A stretch of 64,000 bases of DNA, taken from assembly GCF_900167905.1 (NCBI RefSeq), contig NZ_FUYZ01000007.1, positions 109,387-173,386 of the forward strand, in the 5' to 3' direction. This DNA comes from Soonwooa buanensis (GTDB lineage Bacteria > Bacteroidota > Bacteroidia > Flavobacteriales > Weeksellaceae). The translations under genes were made by a program, and so were the position numbers. Below the pieces are notes generated by a model. That model was not told the origin of the DNA, searched no databases, and saw only the letters and a program-made list of their open reading frames with translations. This document shows, one piece after another, positions 1 to 7,233 of the stretch; position 1 is the stretch's first letter, and every line of letters begins with the position of its first letter.

Positions 1-34
1 AATGATGTTGATGTAAGTAGGGTGAAAAGACAAG

Positions 35-96
35 CAACAACAAATAAAGTCCAGCTATAAAACTGGAGATTATCGATTTATGTTGTTGATTTTTTC
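35..96 (+). terminator. long interrupted hairpin followed by a T-run
   Basis: The arms CAACAACA (35-42) and TGTTGTTG (81-88) pair. Inside them TAAA pairs with TTTA, and TCCAG (50-54) pairs with CTGGA (63-67). A run of T follows at 90-96. This could be the terminator of a plus-strand gene lying left of the window or a structured RNA end. The rest of 1-195 shows no coding signal. Confidence 0.4.
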
Positions 97-195
97 TAAA
101 CATCTTTACAAAGTTAGTGTTTTATGTTTTGATATATTTAATTCAAAAACAATTATGTGTTGTTATATGTCTTTAAAAACTAAAATTTGTTACGA

Positions 196-1212
196 TTATT
201 TTTCGGAATCGAAGTAAAGACGGTAATATTTACCTTTTTCATCTTGTCCAGTTTCTAGTTTGTCGCGATCGCCATGAACGTAGATATGGAAGTTTTTGTC
301 AAGCTTAATGACTGATTTGAAGTGGCGTTGTTGCTTTTTAACCGCTGATTGATTAATCGGAAAATCTTCCGATATGCTGACTTGCATGTCGTTTTCGTAA
401 TCGGTTTTAAAGTTTGAAAAACTTTCGATAACGTGCTCGTCTACCAAAATTTCGTTAACGAAATCATCATATTTGAATTCTTCTTTTTCTTTGAAGAAGT
501 TAATGGACTTGTTAAGAAAGTCCGCTTGATCGGCTCTTGATACTTCAAATTCTTGAGGAAGTTGTGTCGTGATATAATCTTTGTAAACCGCCAAAGTCTC
601 TTGCGTGTGGAAGAAGTCGTTGTCGCGTTGTTTCACTTTTAAGAAATCCTCGAACCAATAATACATGTCACCGTTTTTGTTGTTATCAACAACGGATAAA
701 ATGTAACCCGATTCTTTGTCATTATTATAAATTAATGCTGCTTTGTCAATTTTTGAAAGTCCGATTCCGAAATCTCTTTCAACTTCGAAAGATTCGTTTT
801 GAGGATATATTTTAAGGAAAGCTTCTCTTTTTTCGGTTTTGAAAATTCCGATTTTGTCGATTTTGCCACCTTCTGGATCTTCTTCGGAATCAAAGAACAC
901 GATGAAAACTTCGCCATTTTGAACGCGTGGATTTTCGGCTGCTTCGTAAAGATGTTTTGCGATGTTTTCGGACTCCCAAAGAAATTTGTTTTTGTCTTCA
1001 AAAATCTCAGCAACCGAACTGTATACCGGATTGTTAACCAAATAGGTGTCGCTGTAAAACTGAAATTGCTCTTCGGACTTGAAAGCGTTAAGGAAATAAT
1101 TTCCTAATAACTCCTTCATATCTTCGTGCAGCTCTAGCTCTTCCTGAGAAAGGATTAACGGATCACCATTGATTTTGTTACCAACTTTATGTACAACGAT
1201 TTTAGAAAACAT
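196..1212 (-). CDS. nucleoid-associated protein, NdpA/YejK family
   Basis: This is a 338-residue protein recognised by its overall pattern as the 37-kDa nucleoid-associated family (NdpA/YejK). The N-terminus (MFSKIVVHKVGN) and the conserved block around residues 95-135, with VFIVFFDSEE and KIGIFKTEKREAFL, are typical. Members bind DNA in the cytoplasm; their exact role is poorly defined. Length is close to the usual 330-340 residues. The start is supported by a minus-strand -7 box (TATCTTTG, 1234-1241) about 22 nt upstream of the ATG. It is a single-gene unit, with nothing else on its strand until 2241. Confidence 0.8.
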   Translation of the reverse strand: MFSKIVVHKVGNKINGDPLILSQEELELHEDMKELLGNYFLNAFKSEEQFQFYSDTYLVNNPVYSSVAEIFEDKNKFLWESENIAKHLYEAAENPRVQNGEVFIVFFDSEEDPEGGKIDKIGIFKTEKREAFLKIYPQNESFEVERDFGIGLSKIDKAALIYNNDKESGYILSVVDNNKNGDMYYWFEDFLKVKQRDNDFFHTQETLAVYKDYITTQLPQEFEVSRADQADFLNKSINFFKEKEEFKYDDFVNEILVDEHVIESFSNFKTDYENDMQVSISEDFPINQSAVKKQQRHFKSVIKLDKNFHIYVHGDRDKLETGQDEKGKYYRLYFDSEK

Positions 1213-1233
1213 GTTATAATCTTTTTAGGATTG

Positions 1234-1241
1234 CAAAGATA
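1234..1241 (-). promoter_or_regulatory. -7 box TATCTTTG of the nucleoid-associated protein gene
   Basis: On the minus strand this reads TATCTTTG, matching the Bacteroidota TAnnTTTG -7 consensus. It lies 22 nt upstream of the start codon. No clear -33 TTG was found. Confidence 0.5.
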
Positions 1242-1344
1242 GGAATCCGAAGTTAAGATTCGATATCAATTTCATGAAGTCTTTCTTTTTTTGAGAAATC
1301 TGTCAATGGACGCGTGAGGGCGAAGCGCATTGTTGGAGCTCGTG

Positions 1345-1388
1345 AGTTGAGGCGGCGGCTGAGCGAAGCGAAAGCCGCCGCCTCAACT
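1345..1388. repeat. GC-rich 16-bp perfect hairpin in the intergenic region
   Basis: The gap 1213-1616 holds a GC-rich patch (about 1305-1455) in otherwise AT-rich DNA. Its core is a perfect 16-bp stem (1345-1360 with 1373-1388) and a 12-nt loop, GAGCGAAGCGAA. There is no T-run, so it is not an ordinary terminator. GAGCGAAGC also occurs on the minus strand of the GC-rich element near 62.5 kb, which suggests a dispersed repeat family. Confidence 0.7.
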
Positions 1389-1616
1389 AACAGCGACTGC
1401 GCGTAGACCGACGCTTTGGTTGGACTAAGCTAGGAAAAGCGGCACGCCCAAATAGAAATATGCTTCTTTAAAATTATAAATTGTATTAAAGTTTTTAATA
1501 AAATAGTTAATATGTCAGAAAAATATTAAAGTTTTCTAAATATGATGTTTGTCATGGAATTAATATTGTTGGTAAATTTTTGTAAAAACGAATATTAATT
1601 AAAAATTAGAATTAAG

Positions 1617-2159
1617 ATGAATAAGGTAATAATTAAAAATGCGGTTTTAGGAATTTTATTATTCGGGTCAGCAAGTTTTGTAACGGCTCAGACTTCAGTG
1701 AAAAAGTCGCCAGATATGCAAGTGGCACAAGAACAAGTGAATCCAGCTATTGAGGCTTTGAAAAAACAAGTGGAAGCTAATCCAAAAGATAATAATGCGC
1801 TTGTGAATCTTGCCGTTGCTTATCAAGAAGGGAAGGATTGGACGAATGCGTTGGAAACTTGGAAAAAAGTAACAACTGCGCTTCCGGATTGGGCGCCAGC
1901 ATATTATAGCGAAGGTTATGTGTATCAATCTTTGAAAGATGTGCCGAATGCAACATCTTCGTATCAAAAATATATTAGTCTAGTTAAGCCTGAGGAATTA
2001 GAGGCTAGTAAAGCAAATTTGGCTTATGCTCACTTTTTTGTAGCTTATTCTCAGTTTGAAACTAACAAAGAGGAAGCGAAAAAGAATATCTCAAAATCTC
2101 TTGAGTATGACGCAACTAATGCTGATGCCATTAAGCTGAAAGAAGCTTTGGATAAATAA
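1617..2159 (+). CDS. secreted tetratricopeptide-repeat protein
   Basis: The protein has 180 residues. A Sec signal peptide (about 1-25, ending FVTAQ) is followed by a Q/P-rich linker and then two to three TPR units from about residue 42. These carry the usual spacing (ALVNLAVAYQEGKDWTNALETWKKV, then a second unit with YYSEGYVYQSL and an ANATSSYQKYI helix). It is likely exported to the periplasm and mediates protein-protein contacts; no enzyme motif is present. The gene stands alone, after the GC-rich hairpin region and before a strong terminator. The specific partner is unknown. Confidence 0.75.
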   Translation: MNKVIIKNAVLGILLFGSASFVTAQTSVKKSPDMQVAQEQVNPAIEALKKQVEANPKDNNALVNLAVAYQEGKDWTNALETWKKVTTALPDWAPAYYSEGYVYQSLKDVPNATSSYQKYISLVKPEELEASKANLAYAHFFVAYSQFETNKEEAKKNISKSLEYDATNADAIKLKEALDK

Positions 2160-2180
2160 TTGAATTAAATATAAATGGAA

Positions 2181-2217
2181 AGAGGCTGTCTCAAAAATGA
2201 GACAGCCTCTTTTTTTA
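2181..2217 (+). terminator. rho-independent terminator of the TPR gene
   Basis: A 13-bp perfect stem (2181-2193 with 2198-2210) with an AAAA loop is followed by seven T. It starts 21 nt after the TPR stop codon and may also stop transcription coming from the facing gene at 2241. Confidence 0.9.
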
Positions 2218-2240
2218 TGTCTAAAAAGTATAGCTGCTGA

Positions 2241-2687
2241 TTAATCAACCATGGCTTCACCGGATTTTCTGTAAATGAAATTTCCGTAGATGTGTCTTCT
2301 TGCAAAACGACTTGGCGAATCTGCGTTCACCATTTTGATAAATGTATTTCTTGGAACACCGATGTATTCGTACATTTTACCATTCAAATGCTGAATTTTC
2401 AAGATTGATTTTTCGTAATCGAAATCTTCAATATTACTTTTAGAAATAGTTTCGGTGTATTCTTCTTTGTATTTTTCTTGAGTTTCTTTGTTGATGCTCA
2501 CTAAGAAATGATAGGCTTCAATAACCGTTTTACTCTTTTCTTCGGCTTCTAATTTCCCTGCTTCATCATTGACGAATTTATCAGGATGTGAATCCTTCAT
2601 CGTGTTTCTGTAAATGGTTTTTAACTCGCTTAAAGTTACATCTTTATCTACTCCAAGAAGTTTTCTGTGCTCGCCAATTCTTTTCAT
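2241..2687 (-). CDS. J-domain-like protein with C-terminal KTSC domain
   Basis: The protein has 148 residues. The N-terminal part (about 5-65) is J-domain-like and keeps the HPD tripeptide at residues 34-36, the signature for stimulating DnaK ATPase. Residues about 88-146 match the KTSC domain (YEKSILKIQ, YEYIGVPRNTFIKMVNADSPSRF, GNFIY). The pairing suggests a small cochaperone or nucleic-acid-associated adaptor; KTSC function is not well defined. dnaK lies 0.8 kb away on the same strand but in a separate unit. The gene has its own -7 box and a CIRCE-like inverted repeat across its predicted transcription start. Confidence 0.75.
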   Translation of the reverse strand: MKRIGEHRKLLGVDKDVTLSELKTIYRNTMKDSHPDKFVNDEAGKLEAEEKSKTVIEAYHFLVSINKETQEKYKEEYTETISKSNIEDFDYEKSILKIQHLNGKMYEYIGVPRNTFIKMVNADSPSRFARRHIYGNFIYRKSGEAMVD

Positions 2688-2717
2688 TTTTCTAAATTTT
2701 AAATGAATTCAGAAATA

Positions 2718-2744
2718 TATACACTCTGAATTTCGGAGTGCAAA
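2718..2744 (-). promoter_or_regulatory. CIRCE-like inverted repeat over the transcription start
   Basis: The arms TATACACTC (2718-2726) and GAGTGCAAA (2736-2744) are separated by exactly nine bases. Compared with the CIRCE heat-shock operator (TTAGCACTC-N9-GAGTGCTAA), 14 of 18 arm positions match, including the full CACTC/GAGTG core. It overlaps the -7 box of the J-domain gene and the expected transcription start, a position suited to repression. HrcA control is inference. Confidence 0.45.
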
Positions 2745-2748
2745 AGTA
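2741..2748 (-). promoter_or_regulatory. -7 box TACTTTTG of the J-domain/KTSC gene
   Basis: On the minus strand this reads TACTTTTG, a match to TAnnTTTG. It overlaps the CIRCE-like repeat by four bases. The gene start is 54 nt downstream. Confidence 0.5.
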
Positions 2749-2827
2749 CAAATTATATTTTGAATTTTAATGTTAAAAAATTGATAATGTGATAATTGGC
2801 ATTTAATCATTTTTTGAGTTAATTGCT

Positions 2828-2835
2828 TATCTTTG
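2828..2835 (+). promoter_or_regulatory. -7 box TATCTTTG of the toxin-antitoxin-like pair
   Basis: This is an exact TAnnTTTG match 20 nt before the ATG at 2856. Because the box lies inside the longer reading frame that opens with TTG at 2823, it argues that translation starts at 2856. No well-spaced -33 box was seen. Confidence 0.5.
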
Positions 2836-2855
2836 TTAATAATATTACATACAAA

Positions 2856-3053
2856 ATGAATCTATCTGCCGAAAAAATTGAAATCATCAAATGGATTCAA
2901 TCATTAGAAAATCCAGCATTGATTGAAGAAATCAACAAAATCCGAAAAAGAAAATCTTTGGATTTCGAAAAAGAATGGGAAAGAGGGATTTCGGTTGCGG
3001 AAGCTCGCAAAAGAACTTCTGATTACATAAAAACTTTACCTTGGAAGAAATAA
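2856..3053 (+). CDS. small putative antitoxin of a RelE/ParE-type pair
   Basis: A 65-residue, highly charged protein: an N-terminal amphipathic helix (LSAEKIEIIKWIQSLENPALIEEI) and a basic/acidic tail (RKRKSLDFEKEWERG). It overlaps the next gene by 13 bp in another frame. That arrangement, the small size and the charge are typical of type II antitoxins. The frame opens at a TTG at 2823, but the ATG at 2856 is preferred because a -7 promoter box sits at 2828-2835. No DNA-binding fold can be assigned by eye, and the antitoxin role is inferred mainly from the partner. Confidence 0.55.
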   Translation: MNLSAEKIEIIKWIQSLENPALIEEINKIRKRKSLDFEKEWERGISVAEARKRTSDYIKTLPWKK

Positions 3054-3364
3054 ATATTATTCTTCAAAGCAATGTTATAGACTATTTGGAAGAATTGGTG
3101 TTGACCTTGTTTCAAAAAGAATATTTTGGATTTGAGGAAGATGCGCAAAAATATGTACAAAGAATATATGATTTCATTGAATACAATTTACCCATTTTTC
3201 CATTTAAAAACACACCCGAAAATTTATTAGAATTAGGATCTAAATATATTTTCTACAAAGCAAATACAAATACGACTTGGTATATCTTTTTTGAAAACCT
3301 CGGAAACCGTTACCTCGTTACCTTCATCACCAATAGCCATTCGGAATTGACGAAATATTTGTAA
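3041..3364 (+). CDS. putative RelE/ParE-family toxin
   Basis: The protein has 107 residues and starts at a TTG inside the last codons of the upstream gene, which suggests translational coupling. The central and C-terminal pattern (KYIFYKANTNTTWYIFFENLGNRYLVTFITNSHSE) resembles the strand-rich end of RelE/ParE toxins, where an aromatic/basic patch contacts mRNA or gyrase. The diagnostic catalytic residues cannot be assigned with confidence. The length fits the family (90-110 residues). The alternative is an uncharacterised conserved protein pair. No other ATG exists in the frame, so the TTG start is the only one available. Confidence 0.5.
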   Translation: MEEINIILQSNVIDYLEELVLTLFQKEYFGFEEDAQKYVQRIYDFIEYNLPIFPFKNTPENLLELGSKYIFYKANTNTTWYIFFENLGNRYLVTFITNSHSELTKYL

Positions 3365-3390
3365 TTTTTAATCTATTAATATTAATCAAA

Positions 3391-3424
3391 AAAATAATCC
3401 CCTCACTTTCGTGAAGGGATTAAT
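3391..3424 (-). terminator. terminator downstream of dnaK
   Basis: The stem pairs 3396-3406 with 3411-3421 around a TTTC loop, with one mismatch. On the minus strand it is followed by a T-rich run, so it serves dnaK. It may also stop the toxin transcript from the other side. Confidence 0.75.
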
Positions 3425-3444
3425 TATTGCCTAACTCGCTGAGT

Positions 3445-5340
3445 TTATTTTACTTCTTCGAAGTCAGCATCCTGAACATCGTCTGCACCGCCGTTAGCAG
3501 CACCTCCTTGTTGTTGTCCAGCATCTGGTCCTGCTTGTTGACCTTGAGCATACATTTCTTCTGAAGCAGCCATCCATGCAGCATCTAAAGCTTCAGTTTT
3601 TGCTTTTGTAGCATCAAAATCTTTAGCATCGAAAGCTACTTTCAATTCTGCTGCGGCAGTTTCTACTGCAGCTTTTTTGTCAGCTGAAAGTTTGTCACCA
3701 AACTCTTTCAATTGTTTTTCAGTTTGGAAGATTAATCCGTCTGCTTTGTTGTAAACTTCAACTTCTTCTTTTTTCTTAGCATCAGCAGAAGCATTTTCTT
3801 CAGCTTCACGCTTCATTCTTTCGATTTCTGCATCAGAAAGACCTGAAGAAGCTTGGATTTTGATAGATTGCTCTTTACCAGTTCCTTTATCTTTTGCCGA
3901 AACACTTAAGATACCGTTCGCGTCGATATCGAAAGTTACTTCGATTTGAGGAACTCCTCTTGGCGCTGGTGGAATATCTTGTAAATCGAATTTCCCGATT
4001 TCTTTGTTATCGTTGAACATTGGTCTTTCACCTTGTCCAACTCTGATGCTTACTGCAGGCTGATTGTCAGACGCTGTAGAGAAAACTTCAGATTTTTTAG
4101 TTGGGATGGTTGTATTCGCGTCAATTAATTTAGTGAACACTGAACCCATAGTTTCGATACCTAAAGAAAGTGGCGTAACGTCTAATAAAAGAACGTCTTT
4201 AACATCACCAGTTAAAACTCCACCTTGGATTGCAGCACCAATTGCTACAACTTCGTCTGGGTTAACTCCTTTTGAAGGCTTTTTACCGAAGAATTTTTCA
4301 ACTTCTTCTTGGATAATTGGGATTCTTGTAGAACCACCTACCAAGATAACCTCATCGATATCAGATGTTGATAAACCAGCATCAGATAAAGCTTTTTTAC
4401 AAGGCTCCATTGATCTTCTTACCAAATCAGCAGATAATTGCTCGAACTTTGCTCTTGTTAAAGTTTTAACTAAGTGTTTTGGTCCAGAAGCAGTTGCTGT
4501 AATGTATGGTAAGTTAATTTCTGTTTGAGTTGAAGAAGATAATTCTACTTTTGCTTTTTCAGCAGCTTCTTTTAATCTTTGTAATGCGATTGGATCTGCT
4601 TTAAGATCAACACCTTCCTCAGCTTTAAATTCGTCAGCCAACCAGTTGATAATTACATCATCAAAATCATCACCACCAAGGTGCGTATCTCCGTTTGTTG
4701 ATAATACTTCGAATACACCATCACCTAAATCAAGGATTGAGATATCGAAAGTACCACCACCAAGGTCATAAACTGCGATTTTTTGATCTTTATGTGCTTT
4801 ATCAAGACCGTAAGCTAACGCTGCAGCTGTTGGCTCGTTGATAATTCTTTCTACTTTAAGACCTGCGATTTCTCCAGCTTCTTTAGTAGCTTGTCTTTGT
4901 GCATCGTTAAAGTATGCAGGAACCGTAATTACCGCTCTAGTAACTTCTTGACCTAAATAATCTTCAGCCGTTTTCTTCATTTTTTGAAGAATCATAGCAG
5001 AGATTTCTTGAGGTGTATATTCTCTGTCGTCAATTTTTACTTTAACCGTATCGTTTGGTCCAGCAACTACTTTGTAAGGTACTCTTGTGATTTCTGAAGC
5101 GTCATCTTTGAAGTGCGTTCCGATAAATCTTTTGATTGAGTAAACTGTTTTTGTAGGGTTAGTTACCGCTTGTCTTTTTGCAGGATCACCTACTTTTCTT
5201 TCACCATCTTCTGTAAATGCTACGATAGATGGAGTTGTTCTTTTCCCTTCTGCGTTAGGGATAACTACAGGATCTTTACCTTCCATTACTGCAACGCAAG
5301 AGTTGGTTGTCCCTAAGTCAATTCCGATTATTTTGCTCAT
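3445..5340 (-). CDS. dnaK: molecular chaperone DnaK (Hsp70)
   Basis: The protein has 631 residues and full Hsp70 architecture. The ATPase domain (1 to about 380) opens with [11 protein letters not shown] and contains the phosphate-2 motif [12 protein letters not shown] and the adenosine motif [23 protein letters not shown] linker-region block, the substrate-binding domain and a helical lid follow. It ends in the conserved DADFEEVK tail after a G/Q-rich stretch. It refolds proteins in the cytosol with DnaJ and GrpE, neither of which is adjacent here. The 98-bp upstream gap contains a 12-bp inverted repeat with a 9-nt spacer, a possible control site. Confidence 0.98.
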   Translation of the reverse strand: MSKIIGIDLGTTNSCVAVMEGKDPVVIPNAEGKRTTPSIVAFTEDGERKVGDPAKRQAVTNPTKTVYSIKRFIGTHFKDDASEITRVPYKVVAGPNDTVKVKIDDREYTPQEISAMILQKMKKTAEDYLGQEVTRAVITVPAYFNDAQRQATKEAGEIAGLKVERIINEPTAAALAYGLDKAHKDQKIAVYDLGGGTFDISILDLGDGVFEVLSTNGDTHLGGDDFDDVIINWLADEFKAEEGVDLKADPIALQRLKEAAEKAKVELSSSTQTEINLPYITATASGPKHLVKTLTRAKFEQLSADLVRRSMEPCKKALSDAGLSTSDIDEVILVGGSTRIPIIQEEVEKFFGKKPSKGVNPDEVVAIGAAIQGGVLTGDVKDVLLLDVTPLSLGIETMGSVFTKLIDANTTIPTKKSEVFSTASDNQPAVSIRVGQGERPMFNDNKEIGKFDLQDIPPAPRGVPQIEVTFDIDANGILSVSAKDKGTGKEQSIKIQASSGLSDAEIERMKREAEENASADAKKKEEVEVYNKADGLIFQTEKQLKEFGDKLSADKKAAVETAAAELKVAFDAKDFDATKAKTEALDAAWMAASEEMYAQGQQAGPDAGQQQGGAANGGADDVQDADFEEVK

Positions 5341-5373
5341 ATTTTTATTTTTTTAATTTTAAATTGTTGTTAT

Positions 5374-5406
5374 GCATTTCTCAATCTTTGTGCCATTGAG
5401 AAATGC
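5374..5406 (-). promoter_or_regulatory. 12-9-12 inverted repeat upstream of dnaK
   Basis: The arms GCATTTCTCAAT (5374-5385) and ATTGAGAAATGC (5395-5406) are perfect and separated by nine bases. It sits 34 nt before the dnaK start and 33 nt past the preceding gene. No T-run follows on either strand, so an operator or 5'-UTR hairpin is more likely than a terminator. The arms do not match the CIRCE sequence, although the spacing does. Nearby are the short palindromes CATAATTTGTTATG (5410-5423) and TGACATATTGTCA (5429-5441). Confidence 0.55.
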
Positions 5407-5438
5407 TGACATAATTTGTTATGAACAATGACATATTG

Positions 5439-7118
5439 TCAGTTTTGGGAAATGGTTTGTTTAAAAAAGACGTCAAAAGAGTCATCATTTTCAAGTTTTA
5501 ATTTTTTACGAAGACGATAACGTTTGGTATTGACACTATTTGCGGAGATGTTGAGTGCCGAAGCGATTTCTTTTGAGTTAAAACCTTCATACAATAACGA
5601 AATCAAATTAATATCAGCTGTAGTTATTTCTGGAAATTGCTGTTTTAATTTAACAATAAGTTCTTGAAGATTAGATTTAGAAATATTAGAAATATTCTTA
5701 ATTTCCGAGCTTTGATTGGTGAGATTTGCAAACTCTAATTTAATTTGATTAACATCGCTTTGAGTAAGAGTTTCTGTCTTTTTTAACCTTATAGAAAGAT
5801 CTTCCAAAAAGTTGTTCAGGCTTTCTGACTGTTTTACAAAAGATGATAAATATTGTTGATTAAGCGTGTCTTTTTCTTGGAGAATTATTTCTTTAAGACG
5901 TTTGTTTTCAAGTTCAATCTCGATAATTTTTTTGTCTTTTTCGATACTTATAAGTTTGCGCTTGTTGTTTTTGCGTAATAAATAAATACTGAAAGCCGCA
6001 ATGACAAGCAATAGTGCCGAAATTATAAATATGATATAATAATTACGTTGTTTAGACTTTAATTGTGATAAAGAAAGCTCTTTGGTTTTGACATCGTTCT
6101 CTAGCTCAACCAGTTTAATTTTATCGGTGCTACTTTTTTCGGCTTGCGAAATAGTGAGGTCGTAGTATTTTTTTGTGTATTCTAAAGCTTTGTTCGGGTT
6201 TCCAATTTCTGCATAATACTCTTTGTAATCGCCATAGATGGTCACAAGATAATCATCGATGTTGTATTTTTTTGCTTCATTTTCGGCGATAGCCATTGTC
6301 TTTTCGAAGTTTTGAAAGTCTTTTTTCTCCCAATAGATTTCTGCAATGTTAATGTCTGAGAAAATTTTCAAACGCATTTGTTTGCTAGATTCTAATAAGT
6401 TTTTTGATTTTAAAAAACTTTCTAAAGCCTTGTCGTATTGCTTTTCTTCTTTGTACCATAATGCTTCACGATTATAAGTAAGCGCTTGCATTTCTTCATT
6501 TTTGAAGTTGGTATTTAGATTTCTTGCAATGTCATATTGTGCTTTAGATTGGCTTTTGTAATAGGACAGTGAATCTTTTATTTTAGCACTTCTATATTTT
6601 TCGTAGTAGACATAGCCGACATTTTGATAAAGTTTTATAAGATTGAGTGTATCTTTTTGGCTTTCTAAAAATGGAATAGATTGATGAAATTTTCTGATTT
6701 TTCGATCAAGGCTGGTTTCTACATTGGCTTGGTTAAGTATGGCTTGACCTTGTTTTTTAATATTCTTGGCTTGTTTTGCTGCAACTTCAGCATCTAGAAA
6801 ATATTGATAAGCTTTTTTGAGGTTTCCCTTTTGTCCCCAAAAAACACCAAGACTAAGATAAGTGTCTGCTAACCATTCTTTATTATTTTGTTTTAGCGAA
6901 ATTTCTAGATTCTTGTTAAGTAATGATAGCGGATAATTGGTATCTGTAAAATCATTTTTATTAACAATTCTATTGACTTCGAGGATGGCATTTTCTTGAT
7001 AAAGCGTCGTAATGACTTTTCTCAAACTATCACTTTCTGAAAGTTGGGCAGGTATTAAGCTAAAGTTGGCTAATATAAGAATAAAGCTTAGTAGATATTT
7101 ATTTAGCTTGTTGAACAT
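5439..7118 (-). CDS. TPR sensor protein with membrane helix and C-terminal LuxR-type HTH
   Basis: A signal or anchor helix (KYLLSFILILANFSLIPA) is followed by repeated TPR helices over about 60-320, a single membrane segment (YYIIFIISALLLVIAAFSIYLL), a coiled coil and a C-terminal LuxR-like helix-turn-helix (EGFNSKEIASALNISANSVNTKRYRLRKKL). The likely topology is periplasmic TPRs with a cytoplasmic DNA-binding end, a common Bacteroidota regulator type. The frame extends to an ATG at 7154, but a minus-strand -7 box (TACATTTG, 7156-7163) leaves no leader for that start, so the ATG at 7118 (559 residues) is preferred. The target genes are unknown. Confidence 0.8.
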   Translation of the reverse strand: MFNKLNKYLLSFILILANFSLIPAQLSESDSLRKVITTLYQENAILEVNRIVNKNDFTDTNYPLSLLNKNLEISLKQNNKEWLADTYLSLGVFWGQKGNLKKAYQYFLDAEVAAKQAKNIKKQGQAILNQANVETSLDRKIRKFHQSIPFLESQKDTLNLIKLYQNVGYVYYEKYRSAKIKDSLSYYKSQSKAQYDIARNLNTNFKNEEMQALTYNREALWYKEEKQYDKALESFLKSKNLLESSKQMRLKIFSDINIAEIYWEKKDFQNFEKTMAIAENEAKKYNIDDYLVTIYGDYKEYYAEIGNPNKALEYTKKYYDLTISQAEKSSTDKIKLVELENDVKTKELSLSQLKSKQRNYYIIFIISALLLVIAAFSIYLLRKNNKRKLISIEKDKKIIEIELENKRLKEIILQEKDTLNQQYLSSFVKQSESLNNFLEDLSIRLKKTETLTQSDVNQIKLEFANLTNQSSEIKNISNISKSNLQELIVKLKQQFPEITTADINLISLLYEGFNSKEIASALNISANSVNTKRYRLRKKLKLENDDSFDVFFKQTISQN

Positions 7119-7155
7119 ATGCCTAGAAAAGTTATTTGTTTTTATCTTAAACAAA

Positions 7156-7163
7156 CAAATGTA
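7156..7163 (-). promoter_or_regulatory. -7 box TACATTTG deciding the start of the TPR/HTH regulator
   Basis: It matches TAnnTTTG on the minus strand and lies immediately next to the upstream ATG (7154). Transcription would begin near 7150, which favours the internal ATG at 7118. Confidence 0.45.
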
Positions 7164-7181
7164 TTAAAATATTAAATAAGA

Positions 7182-7210
7182 AAAAGCTGTCTCCGATGAA
7201 GACAGCTTTT
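7182..7210 (-). terminator. terminator of the T9SS protein gene at 7234
   Basis: AAAAGCTGTCT (7182-7192) pairs with AGACAGCTTTT (7200-7210). On the minus strand it is followed by TTTTTC, and it starts 24 nt after the stop codon. Confidence 0.85.
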
Positions 7211-7233
7211 CAAAATTTAGAAAAACTTAAAGA

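Noticed and set aside
4064..4528. 154-codon plus-strand frame inside dnaK
   Set aside because: It lies wholly antisense to a strongly conserved gene and shows no family pattern; it reflects codon bias.
5374..5406. terminator of the TPR/HTH regulator
   Set aside because: The stem is perfect but neither side is followed by a T-run, so it is kept as a possible operator instead.
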